The position numbers and the translations under genes are program-made. Positions 11,079 through 24,720 of a stretch of DNA of 64,000 nt are shown piece by piece. The stretch covers positions 3,534,001 to 3,598,000 of the forward strand of contig OZ234501.1 in NCBI GenBank assembly GCA_965153455.1. The letters are read 5' to 3'. A model generated the notes under the pieces. That model saw nothing but the letters and a program-made list of their open reading frames with translations. It was not told the DNA's origin and ran no database searches. How positions within the stretch are numbered: position 1 is the stretch's first letter; each line of letters begins with the position of its first letter. This DNA is from Sphagnum compactum. Taxonomy: Eukaryota > Bryophyta > Sphagnopsida > Sphagnales.

Positions 11079-14000
11079 ACCTCCTCGTGTGCATCAGACT
11101 CTCAGGGTGAAATCTGCACTACATAGCCCAGGTAAGAGAAAAGCTCGCAGAATGCTGAATCTCATGTTATCACGTCGGAAAAACAGATGCCCAGGATACG
11201 AAGAACCAAAGAATAATGGAAAAACGCTTGCGGTGAACTCTCGTGTATCAGAGCGCTGTCTTCTTGTTTGCATCTCTTCTGACTGTGAGTCAATGGTTAC
11301 AGCCCAGGGCTCTTCTGATCACGTCAGTCTTGAAACCATCAACACTTCATGTTACTGACGATACTTGCACAACAAGACCGCATATTCTTCTGCGAAGAGA
11401 CCCAAGGGGTACTTTACCTTCATAGATGGGCCCACATATATACCTAGTTTATAATCTTCATCATTTATTAACCATAAACTGGGAGTCTGTTTCGCACGTT
11501 TGGACCCCACAGAAACAGAAGTAAATCTCCATTCACACCTGGTTTTCACATCAAGAGAGTTAAAAGCGCTAAAATTAGGGTTAGGTTAAAACTGTTACCC
11601 TGACACTAACCTAACTTTTAACCTAATATGACATTTTACAGACCTAAACCGAAAGTGCTTACTGTCGCTGAACTATTTTCGTTGCGTCCAGTTGCGCCTA
11701 GCACCACTTCACACTTGCGAAGAACTTTTGCTGGTGGCATGGAGGAGGATGTTACACATTCCTCATCCCCACTCTCATTGTATTCATCTTCACTCACCAT
11801 TCTCCTTCTTCACTCACTCTTTTCCTTTGCCCTCATCCTCAATCTTGTTGGAAACTTGTTTTTTTTCAATGCTTCTTTTTGTTCTTTGCAACTAATTATT
11901 TATGATGTTGTGTTTTAGTTTTTACTATTTTTTTTTCCTCCTCGGTGAGAGAATTCCTGGCAATGTGCATTCATTGGAAGTGTGTTTCATAGTAGCAAGG
12001 TTGGTTCATCTCAACATTGTTGTTGTTTCTATTCTACCATTAAGTTTTCTTTTGTTTTCTCTTGCCTTTCTTTCTTTATTTTTTTTGTCTTTGTTCCTTT
12101 CTTGGTTGTGTTTTCTATTTTGTTGTTTATGCAAGTTGAAATATTTTAAATCAACACATATTGCAATCAACACAACCCAATCAAATATGGTTAATGTCAT
12201 TATCGATTTACCATAGGTTTTGAACATGACATTCATACACAAAGGCAACATTAACAATGAAGATCATTTGCGAAACAAGGAAATGTTCATTCAACACATA
12301 ACTTTCAAAAGGTGAAAATAATCATTAGAATGTAATGAATGATGAACCATGAACAATGAAGATGTCAAGTGGATTGTAAACACAACTTTTAACCACATGA
12401 AGTAGTATTTTTGAGCTAAACTATAATTGAACACTTGACAAACTACTATTTTTGAGTCGAACTTATAACCTAAACATTTGAGTTGAACATGTGAATTTAG
12501 CATTTGAATGGCATTTTAAAAATAAATTTGGTTTTTGTACTCACATGAAGTCATGAAATGTTGTGTTGCTTTTCAAGGTATAAAGTTAATTTATCCATAA
12601 TGTTTTTCCTAATCATTCCTAGCCTTCAATGATGTGATTTGCTAGTTCAACAATGGAAAAGGTAGATTTTTATACTTCAATTCCTATTAAGTTTTCCAAA
12701 ATCAAATAGTTTTAATAGTTCTCTCTAATCTAAAGTATAATTTTTTTCATTTGATGTACAATAGAAAATATATTATGTAATTGTAAATCAAAGAAACTTA
12801 AGAACTTAAGAAAAATTCCATTAAATTCATAATAATAATCATAATTTATATTACAATCATTCGTTTCAAAATACATGGTCATCTATATTTATATACAAAA
12901 AATATATATAAAAAATGATAACCAATAACTAACCAGTAAAAACATAACTAGTAAGGTTATTAAAAAATGTAATAGTTATGTACAACTACAAATCAAACAA
13001 CTTTAAATGACAACTACAGGTCATAAATCACCCCTTGACATTTACCCCTCCTTTAATTTAGATTTTGTCCTCAGAATCCATAAACAAAGCATGTTTTGAT
13101 TCATGAGCTGTTATTTGAATAAACTATACTTATAGTTTCAATCCTATTAGAATACTTACAGATTGAATATGTGGTGTAATAGTCAAAACCTCATATTCTA
13201 TTAGAACTAAAACATATGAAGATTCTCTAAGATTTGTAGGTTGATTAGAACCAACAATATGCAATTCTACAAATGAAGTTTACTAATCTTGTATTGGAAT
13301 TTGAGTTGACTCACAAGTAGGATTGAGAGTTAGACCCATAACTGGAGACAAATAAACGTGATTAAGGTAAGTAGTAATGTATGTTGTTAACTTATGCTAG
13401 TAGAAAGCTTTGTCTACATTTTTCAATTCAAATGCCTCATTGAATACCTTGGACAATAATTTGTACTTTGTCCCACCAACCTTCCCACCTTGAAGGTTTC
13501 TGAACTGCAATGCCTAAATGCAAATGTCAGCAAGTGTTTGATTGAAAAGTAAATCATCAGATTCCTTCGATCTGTGAATTGCCATCCTAGACATTGTGGT
13601 TTAAAAACTATGAACTTGATCATGATACCAATCATTGGCAATCTATAAATCAGATATCTACTTAGCTCATTCAATTAAATGTTTATCTACACTAATTAAA
13701 AACAACATATTCATGGCATTGACATTCCAGAAGCTTGTGAAGATTTGTAATCTCCTTCTCCTTATGTTGCATTTGATTAATGGCTTGCATTACTTTATTC
13801 TAATGTTGATCTGCTTGAACCTTAAGTTTCTCAAATTCCGCCCAAAAATTCCAATAACTAGATTCATGTTTCTAAGCATCAATTTTGAGACTTTTGATCT
13901 ATGCCTTAAAGGTATCATGCTCATCAATTTTACTCTGTAATTGAGCAATAGTTGTGGCACACTAATTTATTTTTTTCATAAGTTGAAAGAACTATCAATC

Positions 14001-16199
14001 ATAATATTTTTGTCTATTAACATGGATTTAAATATGTTTATCCTTCTTTATGATTTCTGCTTCAGATTTTTGTTTACAAGTTTGCAATAAGTTATGTTTT
14101 ATGATAAGGTTCATGAAATCCCTTAACATAACCTACCATTCACTACAATGTTATGCACCAAAAGCTACAAATTTATGTAGATTGTCAAAGCGATTTAGCT
14201 TTTTCATGACTAGTGATGGAATTCAAGTTGATGATGAAGGAGTTGTTTTATCGGCCATTGGTCAAACTCTCTGAGCAATCTCCTATGGTGTTGACAATAC
14301 ATTAGTAACTTGAGCAAACTATGGTTGACGATCAGGTAATGATGGTCCAAATCCTGATTGAACAACTTACCTTATGTAAGCACGTTTATGAGCTAGCTCC
14401 TCACATGTGGTACTTTAGGTGTAACAATACAAGTCATAGGTGTAGATTAAATGGACGCTAATGAAATTGGTATTCAAGGTTGGATTAGTGAGACAAATAC
14501 AAATCGAAACATTGGTGTTCTAGCTCAAGAAGGAAACTCTTCTAGACTTATCTTTGTAGCATTTGTGGTAACTTCAATGATATCATTTACTATTTCTTTG
14601 GTCTCAACAAAAACAAACTTAAGACCATTAGTATCGATATTGGGTTCACCTCCATTTTGAGGTTGTGATTCATCCATAACTTTAGATGGCTTAGCATCTA
14701 AAGGAACCATTTACGTAATAGTGCTCAACAATAGGTCCTACATAAAAAATCACCATCTTCTTTGTAGCTTAAGAATTCTTAGCTACAATGTTCTTCTAGC
14801 ATTTGGTCCATCATGTGAGCTCAAAACCAAGTTGTGTGAACATAACATAACACTATTTGACAACAATTCCTTGATTGACATTTGAAAAAGTACTAGCAAT
14901 CTTGTTGTTGAAATAGGTGATCTTTTCCTTCCAATATAATGTGTCCATCCTATTGCATTTCCCATGTTTGGAAAAAATCTTCAATCAATTTAGCATGAGG
15001 ATTCATTCAACTCATTTGAAAAAGTCTTTCCTACCTCACATTCTTGGCCCATCAAAACTCAAGGGTTCGATAGTAATCCACTAAAGAATCTTCTGAATTT
15101 CCTTCACATCAATTGCATTTGTGTTCTTGTGGTGTGGTAATTGGTATGAAACATCAGTGGTCGTTTGTCGCGTCATGTTGCCATATGTTTAGGGCAATGT
15201 GAAACAAAAGCAATCAGAGGTTTTGCAAATGAAGGTGTTGATACTTGAAGTGAATTTGGAATTGCTACAGGTGGAGAATTGACAACAATAGCCTCAAGCT
15301 CTTCTTTTGAATATGAAATTGTGATTAAAGTTGGATCAATTCAATGACGCATCAATATTAGTGGCAGAATTTGCACATAACAAATTATTGTTTGTAATTT
15401 TCACTTTATGCATGATGGAACTCCTTTTTCTTTGATTGTTAATCGAATAAAAAGTGATAACACGTCCAATGCAATCTGTGAATTTCATTGTTCCTAATCA
15501 AAATGTGTTTTGCATGCTTATTCTTGTTCTTGAAAACATTTCAACAATTTCTCAATGGCACTTTCAAGTTCACCACTCATGTTTGTAAATGAGATACAAA
15601 GCAGTACAAAAAACATAACCATAAAAAAAGAATACAAGTCACTTTCTTGAAGATGATAACCATGAGTACTATGGAATGATGACATCATAATTAATTGGTT
15701 TAGGGTAAAATCATCATGAAAATAATGAACGGTTGTGATTTTGCGAAAATCGACAGATTAATCTCAATAGCATGATTATTAATGACTATAATTAAAATAT
15801 CATGTGCGATCTCATAATTAAAACTATTATGTAGATTAAGTTAATTGAAGCAGTAAGTACAGATTAAAGGAAGAACAAGTTATAAAGATCAGGATATTGA
15901 TACAACTTTTAATTTATTAATATTGACAAAAATAATATTTGAATCAAATTTATCAATTGTTACCAAAATTGTTGTAAACAATATTGAATCCAATATTGTC
16001 CAAACCATCTGTGTTTGAATTTATCGATATGAATTTTTGTTGCTTTTGGAAACCATAGAACATAATTTCCAAATCTAGATTGTTTCTCAAGATGATCCTA
16101 TTGTAACCATATTTAGATCGGTTCCACTAATTTGCAAATTGCATATCCTATCTCCTTAATGATTTTCTTGAAATTGCTCAAGTTTAAAAAGTTTACTCT
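11079..16199. other. Unassigned, mostly AT-rich, probable decayed repeats
   Basis: 11.1-11.7 kb is more GC-balanced and could be the upstream region of the minus-strand gene; a TATATA word lies near 11437. From about 11.75 kb the sequence is pyrimidine-rich and then AT-rich with no recognisable ORF. Minus-strand text around 15150-14800 reads like a degraded retroelement polyprotein (W-rich, many stops) but cannot be named. Confidence 0.35.
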
Positions 16200-16930
16200 T
16201 CAAAACTCGTATTGGAGTTGGGTCAGGTAATACAAATTGGGTTGGTAAAAGATATTCCATTGGTAAAAAAAGATGCAACCCATACACCAAATGAAAAGGC
16301 ATATGACTAGTCGCAATTTAATTTGTACGTTTTCTAATAAGAAAACAAAACTATAGGCAAATGTTCATCCCAACCCAATCATTTTTCATTAACCAATTTG
16401 TTAACAATGTATCGATCACCTTGTTGGTTGACATTGCTTATCCATTACCTTGTGGATAATAAGTGGTAAAACTTGTATGATGGATTAGAAAATGTTTAGT
16501 TAAGTACTGATAACATCATCAATAAAATATGTACCTTGATCAGTAATAATATGCAAAGGACAACCAAATTGTATAAGTATAAACTCATACGAAAATTTAG
16601 CCATAACAACAACATTGTTTGTTCATAAGGCCTTGGCTTCCACCCTTTTGGTTGCATAATCGGTGGCAACTAAGATATACCAATTTCCTTTTAATCCCCT
16701 TACTAGCTTGATTAGTTTAATAAAATCCAAACCCCATGTGGTAAAAGGTTCAACAAGAAGATTGGTAATAATCTTTGCCAAACTTTGTGTAGATAAATTA
16801 CCAATTTTCTAACACAAATCACAAGAACATCAATAATCAATTGTGTCATTATACAAATTTGGCCACCAATAACCTACATCCAGGATTTTCCATTATCAGC
16901 AAAAAAATGACCACCAGACATTGTTGAAGG
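16200..16930 (-). pseudogene. Gypsy integrase relic, antisense
   Basis: The minus-strand translation has the HHCC-side block GYWWPNLYNDT followed by SCDLC near 16880-16800, then the core with [12 protein letters not shown]-like text near 16650, and the NGQA-type block near 16450. These are typical of Ty3/Gypsy integrase. Many stops and frameshifts. It resembles the better-kept integrase at 21.0-22.1 kb but is older. Confidence 0.7.
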
Positions 16931-17329
16931 TAAAAACTTATTGAAAACAATTTATTGAATATTCCTAACATGCTATCAATTTTCATTATCAAAATGTGTT
17001 ATCGATTGTTTTTTACTGAATATTGTATTCAACCGGATTTACTTACCAGATTCAAATAATTAATTTTAGTATCGAATTTTTTGATTTTAGGTCAATTGTT
17101 TGTTCCATCATTTTAAAATAGTTTTCTTGAAGGTATTGAAGGTTTTGTACCTTTGAAGACTATACACGAGGTGTTTGTAATAAAATAAATTTTTTTCATA
17201 CTTTTGTACATATAATTTCTACTAGTTGTTTTCTTTCTCTTTATATGCATGCGACTAGTATTTTTGTTATGGGCCTTTCTTTTTACTTGCATTTACTTCA
17301 GGATTTTTTTTGTAAGAGATTTATGAGTT
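16931..17329. other. Unassigned AT-rich spacer
   Basis: Nothing recognisable; it lies between two Gypsy relics in opposite orientation. Confidence 0.4.
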
Positions 17330-19775
17330 TGTCCTACTAATTTTAACAATCATTGTTGCTCAACTTTTTACTTATCTAAATAGAAGGAGATTATATTTTC
17401 TTCTCCCCATTTTATTATTTCCAAAACCTAGTAATTCATTGGGTGGCCTTAAGATTTCATGACCATATCACATATATTGAATCAGAAAATTTGGTTTAAT
17501 GTCATTCCTTTTTGGACAAATATTGGTTAGAACTATTTGACTCTACCAAAAAACCATGGATCTATTATTGTTTTTTAACAATATAAATAGATAAACCAAA
17601 ATAAACTATAGTTTACAAACTTTTCTGATTGTTTACAGTATGCCAATAGTGTTGATAAAAGTATGAAGAAAATAATGTAGCAAGTTTTGTAGGAAAATGT
17701 TCAAGGCACATAGGTAGCCCGAAGCAACTTGAGCTACCAAAGATTGACATACATGACATTGTGACTTTTCCTAATGGGGAGAAAAATGAAAATTTAGAGG
17801 ATAAAGTTACCAAAAATATTGAATTAGAAATTTTATGACCTATTGAAAACCATCCACCAAAATTGCGTTGCATTAAGATGAACCAAAATCTTCATGAGAA
17901 TTGATTTAGGACCCTACCAAAAATCCAGTTTTTTGGTACCATGAGATCGTTGTGACAAGTCCGCAGCCAAAGAAAGTGAAATTGATTGACTCCAAAGGTG
18001 AATTGATCAATTGCTCCAACTTTAGGGGAAGGAGTTTTTTGATGATGTACAAAATGCACAATCCTCGAGGATGAGTATTTTAGATGAGGACATTTTCCAT
18101 CAAGAAATTCTAGTAACCCCTATTTTAATATTTGTGCTTCTCCTCATCATTCCCATCCTGCATTTTCTATTAGGGTCTGGGTCACAAATAAGAGAATTGT
18201 TCCTATTGTTTCGATCAAATGTTGCCTACAAAAATTGCCGACTAATTATATAACTTATCGGGTGAAAGCACGATAAAGTGTATAATTAAAAGTACTTGTT
18301 AGTCTACTTGTCAAGTGAACAAAAAATAGGACCAAAACCCATCACAAAATTGTTATACATTCAATCTTTTTAGTTGAATGATAAATAGCAAGATATTTCT
18401 TCATTATTATGCATTAATTTTTTAATTTTGCATTGTAAAAATAGGTTTCAAGTAGATTTTTTAAAATGTAAGTAACTTTTTACACCTACTTTCTGTAGCG
18501 TAACATTTGATTCAAGTATGTGTCAAATATATTCTATCAAAGAAAAAGTAGATTTGGATTTTGGTGAGGCCTTTGAATATACAATGATCTTTATGCTATA
18601 ACTTCATACATGTATATTTCATTAAATTTTCTAATGAAACACTAGGTTTGAACACCATATTGACCAGTCAATTTCAAACCTACTTCTTCCCTACTTTTAT
18701 TATTCCAAAATTTTTGTAATTTTGTAGTTGATTTATAATAAACCAATAGAGGGCTCAATAGTTTCAAAATGAAATTTAAATAAAAATTGAATTTATTTTT
18801 TTATGTTTTCGTGAAAAACTACCTCTTTTTAACTTGATATTTTTTCAACAACTTTTTCTGTATATTTTATCATGTTTTCACCCTATCCCACATCAATACT
18901 AATTCCAAATTTAGTTTTGAATGTTCAACAATTGGTTTATGCTTCAGCCTTACCAGAATCACCTCGTAAAAAGTCATTTATTCCACCTATTTATGTCCCA
19001 TTATTGGAAATGTCATTGAACAAATTCTGGTAGGTTTTCCAAATTTGATGTTTCCTCTGGTGGGACCATTTACACCATATTTTGGTTATGGTTATGGTGG
19101 CATAGGGAGCATTTTTGCAATGTGGCCTCAAATGTTTGGTCCCATTACTAACATTCCCCATAATACCAAAGTCGATTTTGGGGGTTGTGTAAACTAAGGT
19201 TGTAATAGATCACAAGGAGTTTCAGATGATGATGATAATTCTTTTGAAAAGAAGCACAACCCTAGAATGCCACAAAACTTCTTACAAAAAATCATACAAT
19301 GAAAGATAGGGTAGACCTTCTCCAATTGGAGATGATGGTGGGCTTCTTATCAGTAACATACCTGTAAATGACAGTGGTGCCGGATCTTTTGGTGCTAACT
19401 ATAATGGTCCTTTAGGAGGTGGTGGTAGCGGACCTTTAGGAGATCAGCATCCATGAATACACACCGCAGGACCAGCAAAACCATGGGTAGGACCTACATG
19501 GAATCCGTATTACCTTCCCTGGTATCTTGTCCAACCTATTATAACACCAGATCCTCCGTCAAATAGGATATCTTTACCTTATCCCTTTTACATTGCAGGG
19601 ACAAACCTTGACATTCATGCATGAATGTTTCATAAGGCTAATCAAGTTAACAAGGAAAAGGTTAATGCCAATATTGTCAATCTGTTTTATTTCACCCTTT
19701 GTGATGCCATATCCGAATGCGGAGAAACTTTTATGTGACCGCATTCAGTTTGTAAGTTTGAGGAGTTGGAGGCTG
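17330..19775 (+). pseudogene. Gypsy 5' leader and gag relic, plus strand
   Basis: It matches in inverted orientation the minus-strand Gypsy at about 38.9-40.5 kb: the ATATTGGTTAGAACTATTTGACTC region near 17520, the ATCCTCGAGGATGAGTATTTTAGATG region near 18061, and the Pro/Gly-rich gag segment (FGYGYGGI...MWPQMF) near 19085. The gag core (IVNLFYFTLCDAISE, then FEELEAA) is at about 19670-19775. Many stops and frameshifts. It ends abruptly at FEELEAA, where Copia RNase H begins. Confidence 0.72.
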
Positions 19776-20248
19776 CATATTGCGATGCGGATTGGGGTGG
19801 TGATCTTGAAGATAGGAAGTCCACCACAGGGTTTGTTTTCATGATCGGAGGGGGAGCCATTTCTTGGAGTAACAAACGACAACCTACAATAGCATTGTCC
19901 ACCACGGAGGCCGAATACATGGCAAACACGCAAGCCACAAAAGAAGCCATATGGATAACAAAATTGATGATGGATTTAGGATACATGGAGGAGAAGAAAA
20001 TGATGGTGATTTGATGCGACAATCAAGGTGCGATATCATTCACCAAGAATCCCACTCACCATGCACAAACAAAACACATTGATGTACAACATCATTTTGT
20101 TCGAGAACGAGTTGAAAATGGAGAAGTTCGATTTGAATATTGTCCAACGGAACACATGGTGGCGGATGTGCTTACCAAAGGCATTATCAAAAGAACGACA
20201 TCATAAGTTGATAAACATGTTCGGATTAGAAACTTCATAGAGTGGGAG
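19776..20248 (+). pseudogene. Copia RNase H fragment fused to Gypsy gag
   Basis: It starts at [18 protein letters not shown] and runs through [21 protein letters not shown] to LSKERHHKLINMFGLETS, then a purine tract AGAGTGGGAG before the LTR. There is a TGA at 20012-20014 before CDNQGAIS and a frameshift near 20180. The first codons continue directly from Gypsy gag ([10 protein letters not shown]), so the junction is a precise fusion of two different retrotransposon classes. Confidence 0.85.
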
Positions 20249-20739
20249 TGTTAGAAATACTATTCGTTTCTAATTCCCAATGTTAATGAATGTGTTAAAC
20301 ATTCATCAAAAGGATGAATAGTATTCACATCCTTGTAGTAGTTAGGTTAGGGTTTAGAAGTGGAGACTACTTAGGGTTTGGCGGCGGCTAGGGTTAGGGT
20401 TTGGTGGCGGCTAGGGTTAGGTTTTGGTGGCGGCTAGGTTAAAGTGGCGACTAGGGTTAGGGTTTGGCGGCGGCTAGGTTAGGGTTAAGTGGCGGCTACT
20501 TTAGGGTTAAGAGATAGTATATAATGGAGTGGTTTTGAGTTGTCTTTCATTCTCTCCTTTCATGGTTTTTGAGTGCACATAGAACCTTCAACCTTTGTTA
20601 GTTGTTGCAAGCCATAGTTTTGTGATTGTAGCATTTGAAGCATACAACCTTTGTAATCTTCTTGTTAGTTAATACAATTGTTCCATTTCATGAACCTTGA
20701 AGCTTTCATTTCTTGCTTGTTTTCAAGTTGTTTCCAATA
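20249..20739 (+). mobile_element. Copia LTR (3' LTR of the chimeric element)
   Basis: 491 bp, TGTTAGAAATAC to TTTCCAATA, with G-rich GGTTTGGCGGCGGCTAGG units (20341-20512) and an AGTATATAATGG TATA-like box. It abuts minus-strand Gypsy sequence at 20740. Confidence 0.9.
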
Positions 20740-22085
20740 CGATAGATCCGTATGTTGGTTCTCCAATGTCAGCAACTATATGTTTTTGGTTGACTGTGTT
20801 TTCTAGTTGAGAGATTTTTTTGGTAGAAGCACCTTGAACAGTTTTTCTTGAATCCTCCTTATGTTTTCCTCCCCCTTTGATGGTAGTTTCCAGTCCTTTA
20901 GGAGCTTGTCCCAAATATTGATAAGGTTTGAACTTGTTAATGTTCACCAAAATCAGATTTGGTTCAAACTTGTCCATATTGATGAGTAGTACAATATTGT
21001 TGGGGAGAAAATACTATATTTATTTGGGCCAAACCACCATTTAAAAAAAAAATCGATGTTACTTTCTACCCTTTGGGAACCAAAGAATTGTGTCCCCCAT
21101 ATATTTGTTTTTAATTTCGTGGTTTTGTTGTGCCCATAACATTGTGTTCCATTGCCTTGTACCAGTCCTATCTACTGCCTCTTGGTAGGTTTCATCCAAA
21201 TGCTCCAATTCACCGATGCGACTAGTCAAGATATGAGTAGGAGAAAAATCTCGATTGGGATGTGAGTTGCTCATGGGTAGCAAATAATCCGTTGGCATCA
21301 AAGGATAAAGGCCATAAACTAGTTGAAACAAAGTGTGTCCAATGGTTACTTTGAATGTTGTGAGGTAAACATACAGAACCATGTGTAGATGTTCATCCCA
21401 ATTGGTGTGATTCTCATTCACCAACTTAGTAAGCAATGAACCAATCACTTTGTTGGTGGATTCTGCTTGTCCATTACCTTACGGGTAATAAGTGGTCAAG
21501 GTCATATGTCGTAACAAAAAATGGTTTGTAATAGTTTCAATGGCTTCGTTCATAAAGTGGGTTCCCTTATCACTTACCAAAATAAGCAGATATCTAAATT
21601 GTGTAAGAATGAATTCATAAATGAAGTTTGTTGTCACAATTATTACATTTCTGCATAATGCCTTTGCTTCAACCCACTTGGTGGTGTGGTCAGTAGCTAC
21701 CAAAATGTACTTGTTTTCGATATACCTACTTATGGGTCTGATTAGGCCTACGATATCCAATCCCCATTTCATGAAGGGTTTTGCTAATAAGAATGTTACC
21801 AATTTTGCTATGCTACTTTGTATTAGATTCCCTGTTCATTGATAGTTGTCACAAGCTTGGCAATATTGGAGAACATCTTTGTGCATTGTTGCCACCAGTA
21901 CCTTGCGTCCAAAATCTTGAAAACTATGATTCTAGATGAAAAATGTCCACCACCGACTCCTTCATGCATTTCCTGTAGCATTGGGGGGATTTCCAAGTTT
22001 TGTAGGCAATGCCTCAAAACTTAGTCTTGACCTAGACGATATAATTTTCCATGAATCAAAGAAAAACATAACGATCTCAAAGCTA
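20740..22085 (-). pseudogene. Gypsy integrase and polyprotein C-terminus, antisense
   Basis: Minus strand from 22085: a LIHGKLYRLGQD lead-in and a degraded zinc-binding block (DARYWWQQCTK) at about 21900, core KWGLDIVG...[15 protein letters not shown] (21770-21670), the second catalytic Asp area [12 protein letters not shown] (about 21560), the NGQAES-type block near 21470, then LLTKLVNENHTNWDEHL and the C-terminal VNINKFKPY (about 20930). This is the Ty3/Gypsy order. Frameshifts and stops occur near 21810, 21480 and 21050. It is the downstream end of the element whose other pieces are at 23995-24557, 31649-32245, 34422-35227 and 37336-40500. Confidence 0.85.
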
Positions 22086-23994
22086 ATTTTTTTGTCACAA
22101 CCCTAACATTGAGTTTGCGACTAAGTGTAGAGTGCAAGGGCCTATGAAGTCAAGAGAGTGTGTTTGAATGTGAAACATACTCTCACAAATGGGGGAAAAT
22201 GCAAAAGATGGAGCCCAATGACTCCCAAGTGCACTCCCACTTTGGGAGTTGCACTTATGTGGGAGTCCCAAATGTTTAAAGCCTTAGTTGGAAAGGCAGA
22301 CAAGCACCAAATTGGGCCCCCAGGATACCATTGGAGAGGTCGTGAAGTTTAGATGCCTAAAGTGCCTTTGCATTATTCATTTAAACTTGATATAGATGAG
22401 TTATAATTAAAAAAAAGGGCGAAAGTCAAATCGGGAATTTGACTCCTGACCACAAATCCCTTTAGAGCAAGGGTCAATTGATTTCCCATTGAGGCGTGCA
22501 ATACACCCTTTGAAAGACTATTTACGCTGTAGTTTTTTACAACATCTTATCTGGTACTATTGTATAAAACTCACTAAGGTCAAACTTGCACTTGTGATTC
22601 CATGTGGTCAAATTAATCGTGTGATTACCATTGGGATTTTGGAAGGACCCATGACATATTTTACGGGTTGATCATGTTGATTCATAATCATAAAAAAATA
22701 AAGAAAAATAAAATGTGACACTACAAATTTTACACTTCTAGTATTTCTTTTCTCAGTTGCTTTTGCATTATGTTCTTTATATTTGAAACTGGCTTCTTGA
22801 GGTTGTTGCACTATAATAGGATAATAACATCCCTTGTTAACTAGAACATGGGAACTATGGGGCATTTTTTGAGTATAAAGAATAGGGATCACAGAGACCA
22901 AAATTTGTAAGTAATTTTCCACAACTGATTGATCTGGTTGTTATTCAATTGGTGAGGGATGACTTTAATGGAATTTTCCTATTCTGCTTACTTCATTGAT
23001 TAGATGGTAAGATTTGAAGAGCCTAGTTTATCAAGTTCCAATGCTACAAACAAAATTTTGTAACATAAACAACAATGATGATAGTCACCCATTGTGTTCA
23101 GGGACCTTTGATGGCAACATGTATGGTATTTAACCACTAACCATAATATCCCAACCAACTTCATCAATTCTAACAATGAGTGTAGGCTAATGTCAAACAT
23201 TAACAAAAATATTGAGTTTTTGTCACAAGACCAGCAATAACAGGAAAAATCAACCATTATGTTGATGATTATGTCAACAAAAGACTGCACTTTTGTCTAT
23301 AATAACATGTGTTACCATAGACGTTCTTGAAATTTATCAAAATTATATTACATCAAGTGCATCTAGACACATGAATATTAAACAAGGCGATGGGAATTGT
23401 CCTCGCATGCTAAAAAAAAACTTGATTTGATAAATATATGAACGTCCAAAGTTTTGGGACAACAAGAGACCCAATTTTGGGACTCCCACTTAAAAGTCTT
23501 GGGGAACAAAATGCCATTTAAATGTAACTCCCGTGGAAAATCACAGAGTTTACTATAGGGAGGGGAGTGGTGCCTCCTCCCAAAGGTTGTGGGTCGTGTA
23601 AAACTTGTGTTTAAGGTTGTCCCTACTAAGTTCATTGCACCACTTGCATTCAACTTGCACTAATCGCTTTTTTTCATGTGCAAGTTGATTTCATCTTGAA
23701 CTCTTACTTGTGAATTTATCGTAGTCCCATACCAAAGCTCTAGCATGCCCTCCTACCCCCGAAATCCTACAAACTAGGGAGTATGCTGCGACTTTCTTCT
23801 TTTTCCGTTGCAATTATGGGACTCGCATTTGGGTCTTTTACGGAGTTTGGGGGTGCATCACTTTTGTTCTTGGTCATACTGAACCAGAAATTTTTCGATA
23901 ATGAGGTACTTGGAAATTTCTTGTAACCACATTGGTTATTAAAAAAATGGAATGTCCAATGTTTGATTTAATACTACTTTTTTTTTATGAGATT
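22086..23994. other. Unexplained ~1.9-kb block inside the Gypsy polyprotein
   Basis: Gypsy RNase H ends near 23995 and integrase resumes near 22085; in related elements these are separated by only a few hundred bases. The block has no Gypsy motif and no long ORF. It contains repeated GGGACTCCCACTT/CACTCCCACTTTGGGAG-type words near 22230 and 23480. It is T-rich at both edges, and no clean terminal repeat or duplication could be fixed. Probably another insertion. Confidence 0.4.
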
Positions 23995-24557
23995 AGGCAT
24001 TCAAAATAAGGCATTTGTCACAAAGTGAGATATCCCTGGTTTATGGATTACCGAAAATTCATATCCCAAGCAGAGAAGTAGCCACCGTGCTATTTTTCCT
24101 GAAACTTGCAATTTTTGGACCAAATATAATAATGCCATATGATCCACATAGAAGATAAATTTGTTGCCCAACAAGTAATGAAAAAATTTATGGAGAGCAT
24201 ACAACATTACGAGGGCCTCCCTTTTAATTTTGGTATGATTCTGTTCAACGTTGTTGAGCAACTATGATGCATAGGCAATTAGTTGGTCACATTTTTTGAT
24301 AAGGTTTTGCACCAACATAGCCCTGACTTCCAAATTAAAAGCATTTATGTGAACATGAAACTCAATGTCCCAATGCAATGAAATCAAGATCCACCATCCA
24401 TGTATCACTATTTGATTTCTTCCCAAGCCTGTTGGCATTTTGCCGTCCTTTCGAAAGTTTTTGTCTTCAATAATAACTTGGTAATGGTAGCCATAATGAG
24501 AACAAAGTCCTTGATGAAATACCTATAATATTGTGCCATGCCATTAAAAACCTGAAT
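23995..24557 (-). pseudogene. Gypsy RT C-terminus and RNase H, antisense
   Basis: From 24557 leftwards the minus strand reads VFNGMAQYYRYFIKDF, then a tether, then RNase H: EALVMLYALHKFFHYLLGNKF, FYVDHMALLYLV and ARWLLLCLGYEFSVIHKPG (24261-24001). The split from the upstream part (TPKDIQ) is exactly where CACTA-1 sits. Stops are present. Confidence 0.85.
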
Positions 24558-24720
24558 CACTAGTAGAAATTTGGGATTTTGTGACCAACGAATTTGCGAC
24601 TAGTTGCGACTATTTGACATTTACAACTACTGTTGGTTATATCTACAACTACTGTTTGCATTTGAAGCCGCTTGCAACTACTCTACGACTAACTTACGAC
24701 TAATGGATTATTTCATCCTT
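24558..24720. repeat. CACTA-1 left terminal and subterminal repeats
   Basis: The terminal repeat CACTAGTAGAAA is followed by GCGACTAGTTGCGACTATTT and further TTGCAACTA/ACGACTAA words. Confidence 0.88.

Noticed and set aside
11560-11635. TTAGGGTTAGG/CCTAACCTAA words as a telomere remnant
   Set aside because: The words are few, irregular and in both orientations; not a tandem telomere array.
22158-22352. ORF in the unexplained Gypsy block
   Set aside because: Short, no motif, and built on the repeated CTCCCACTT words.
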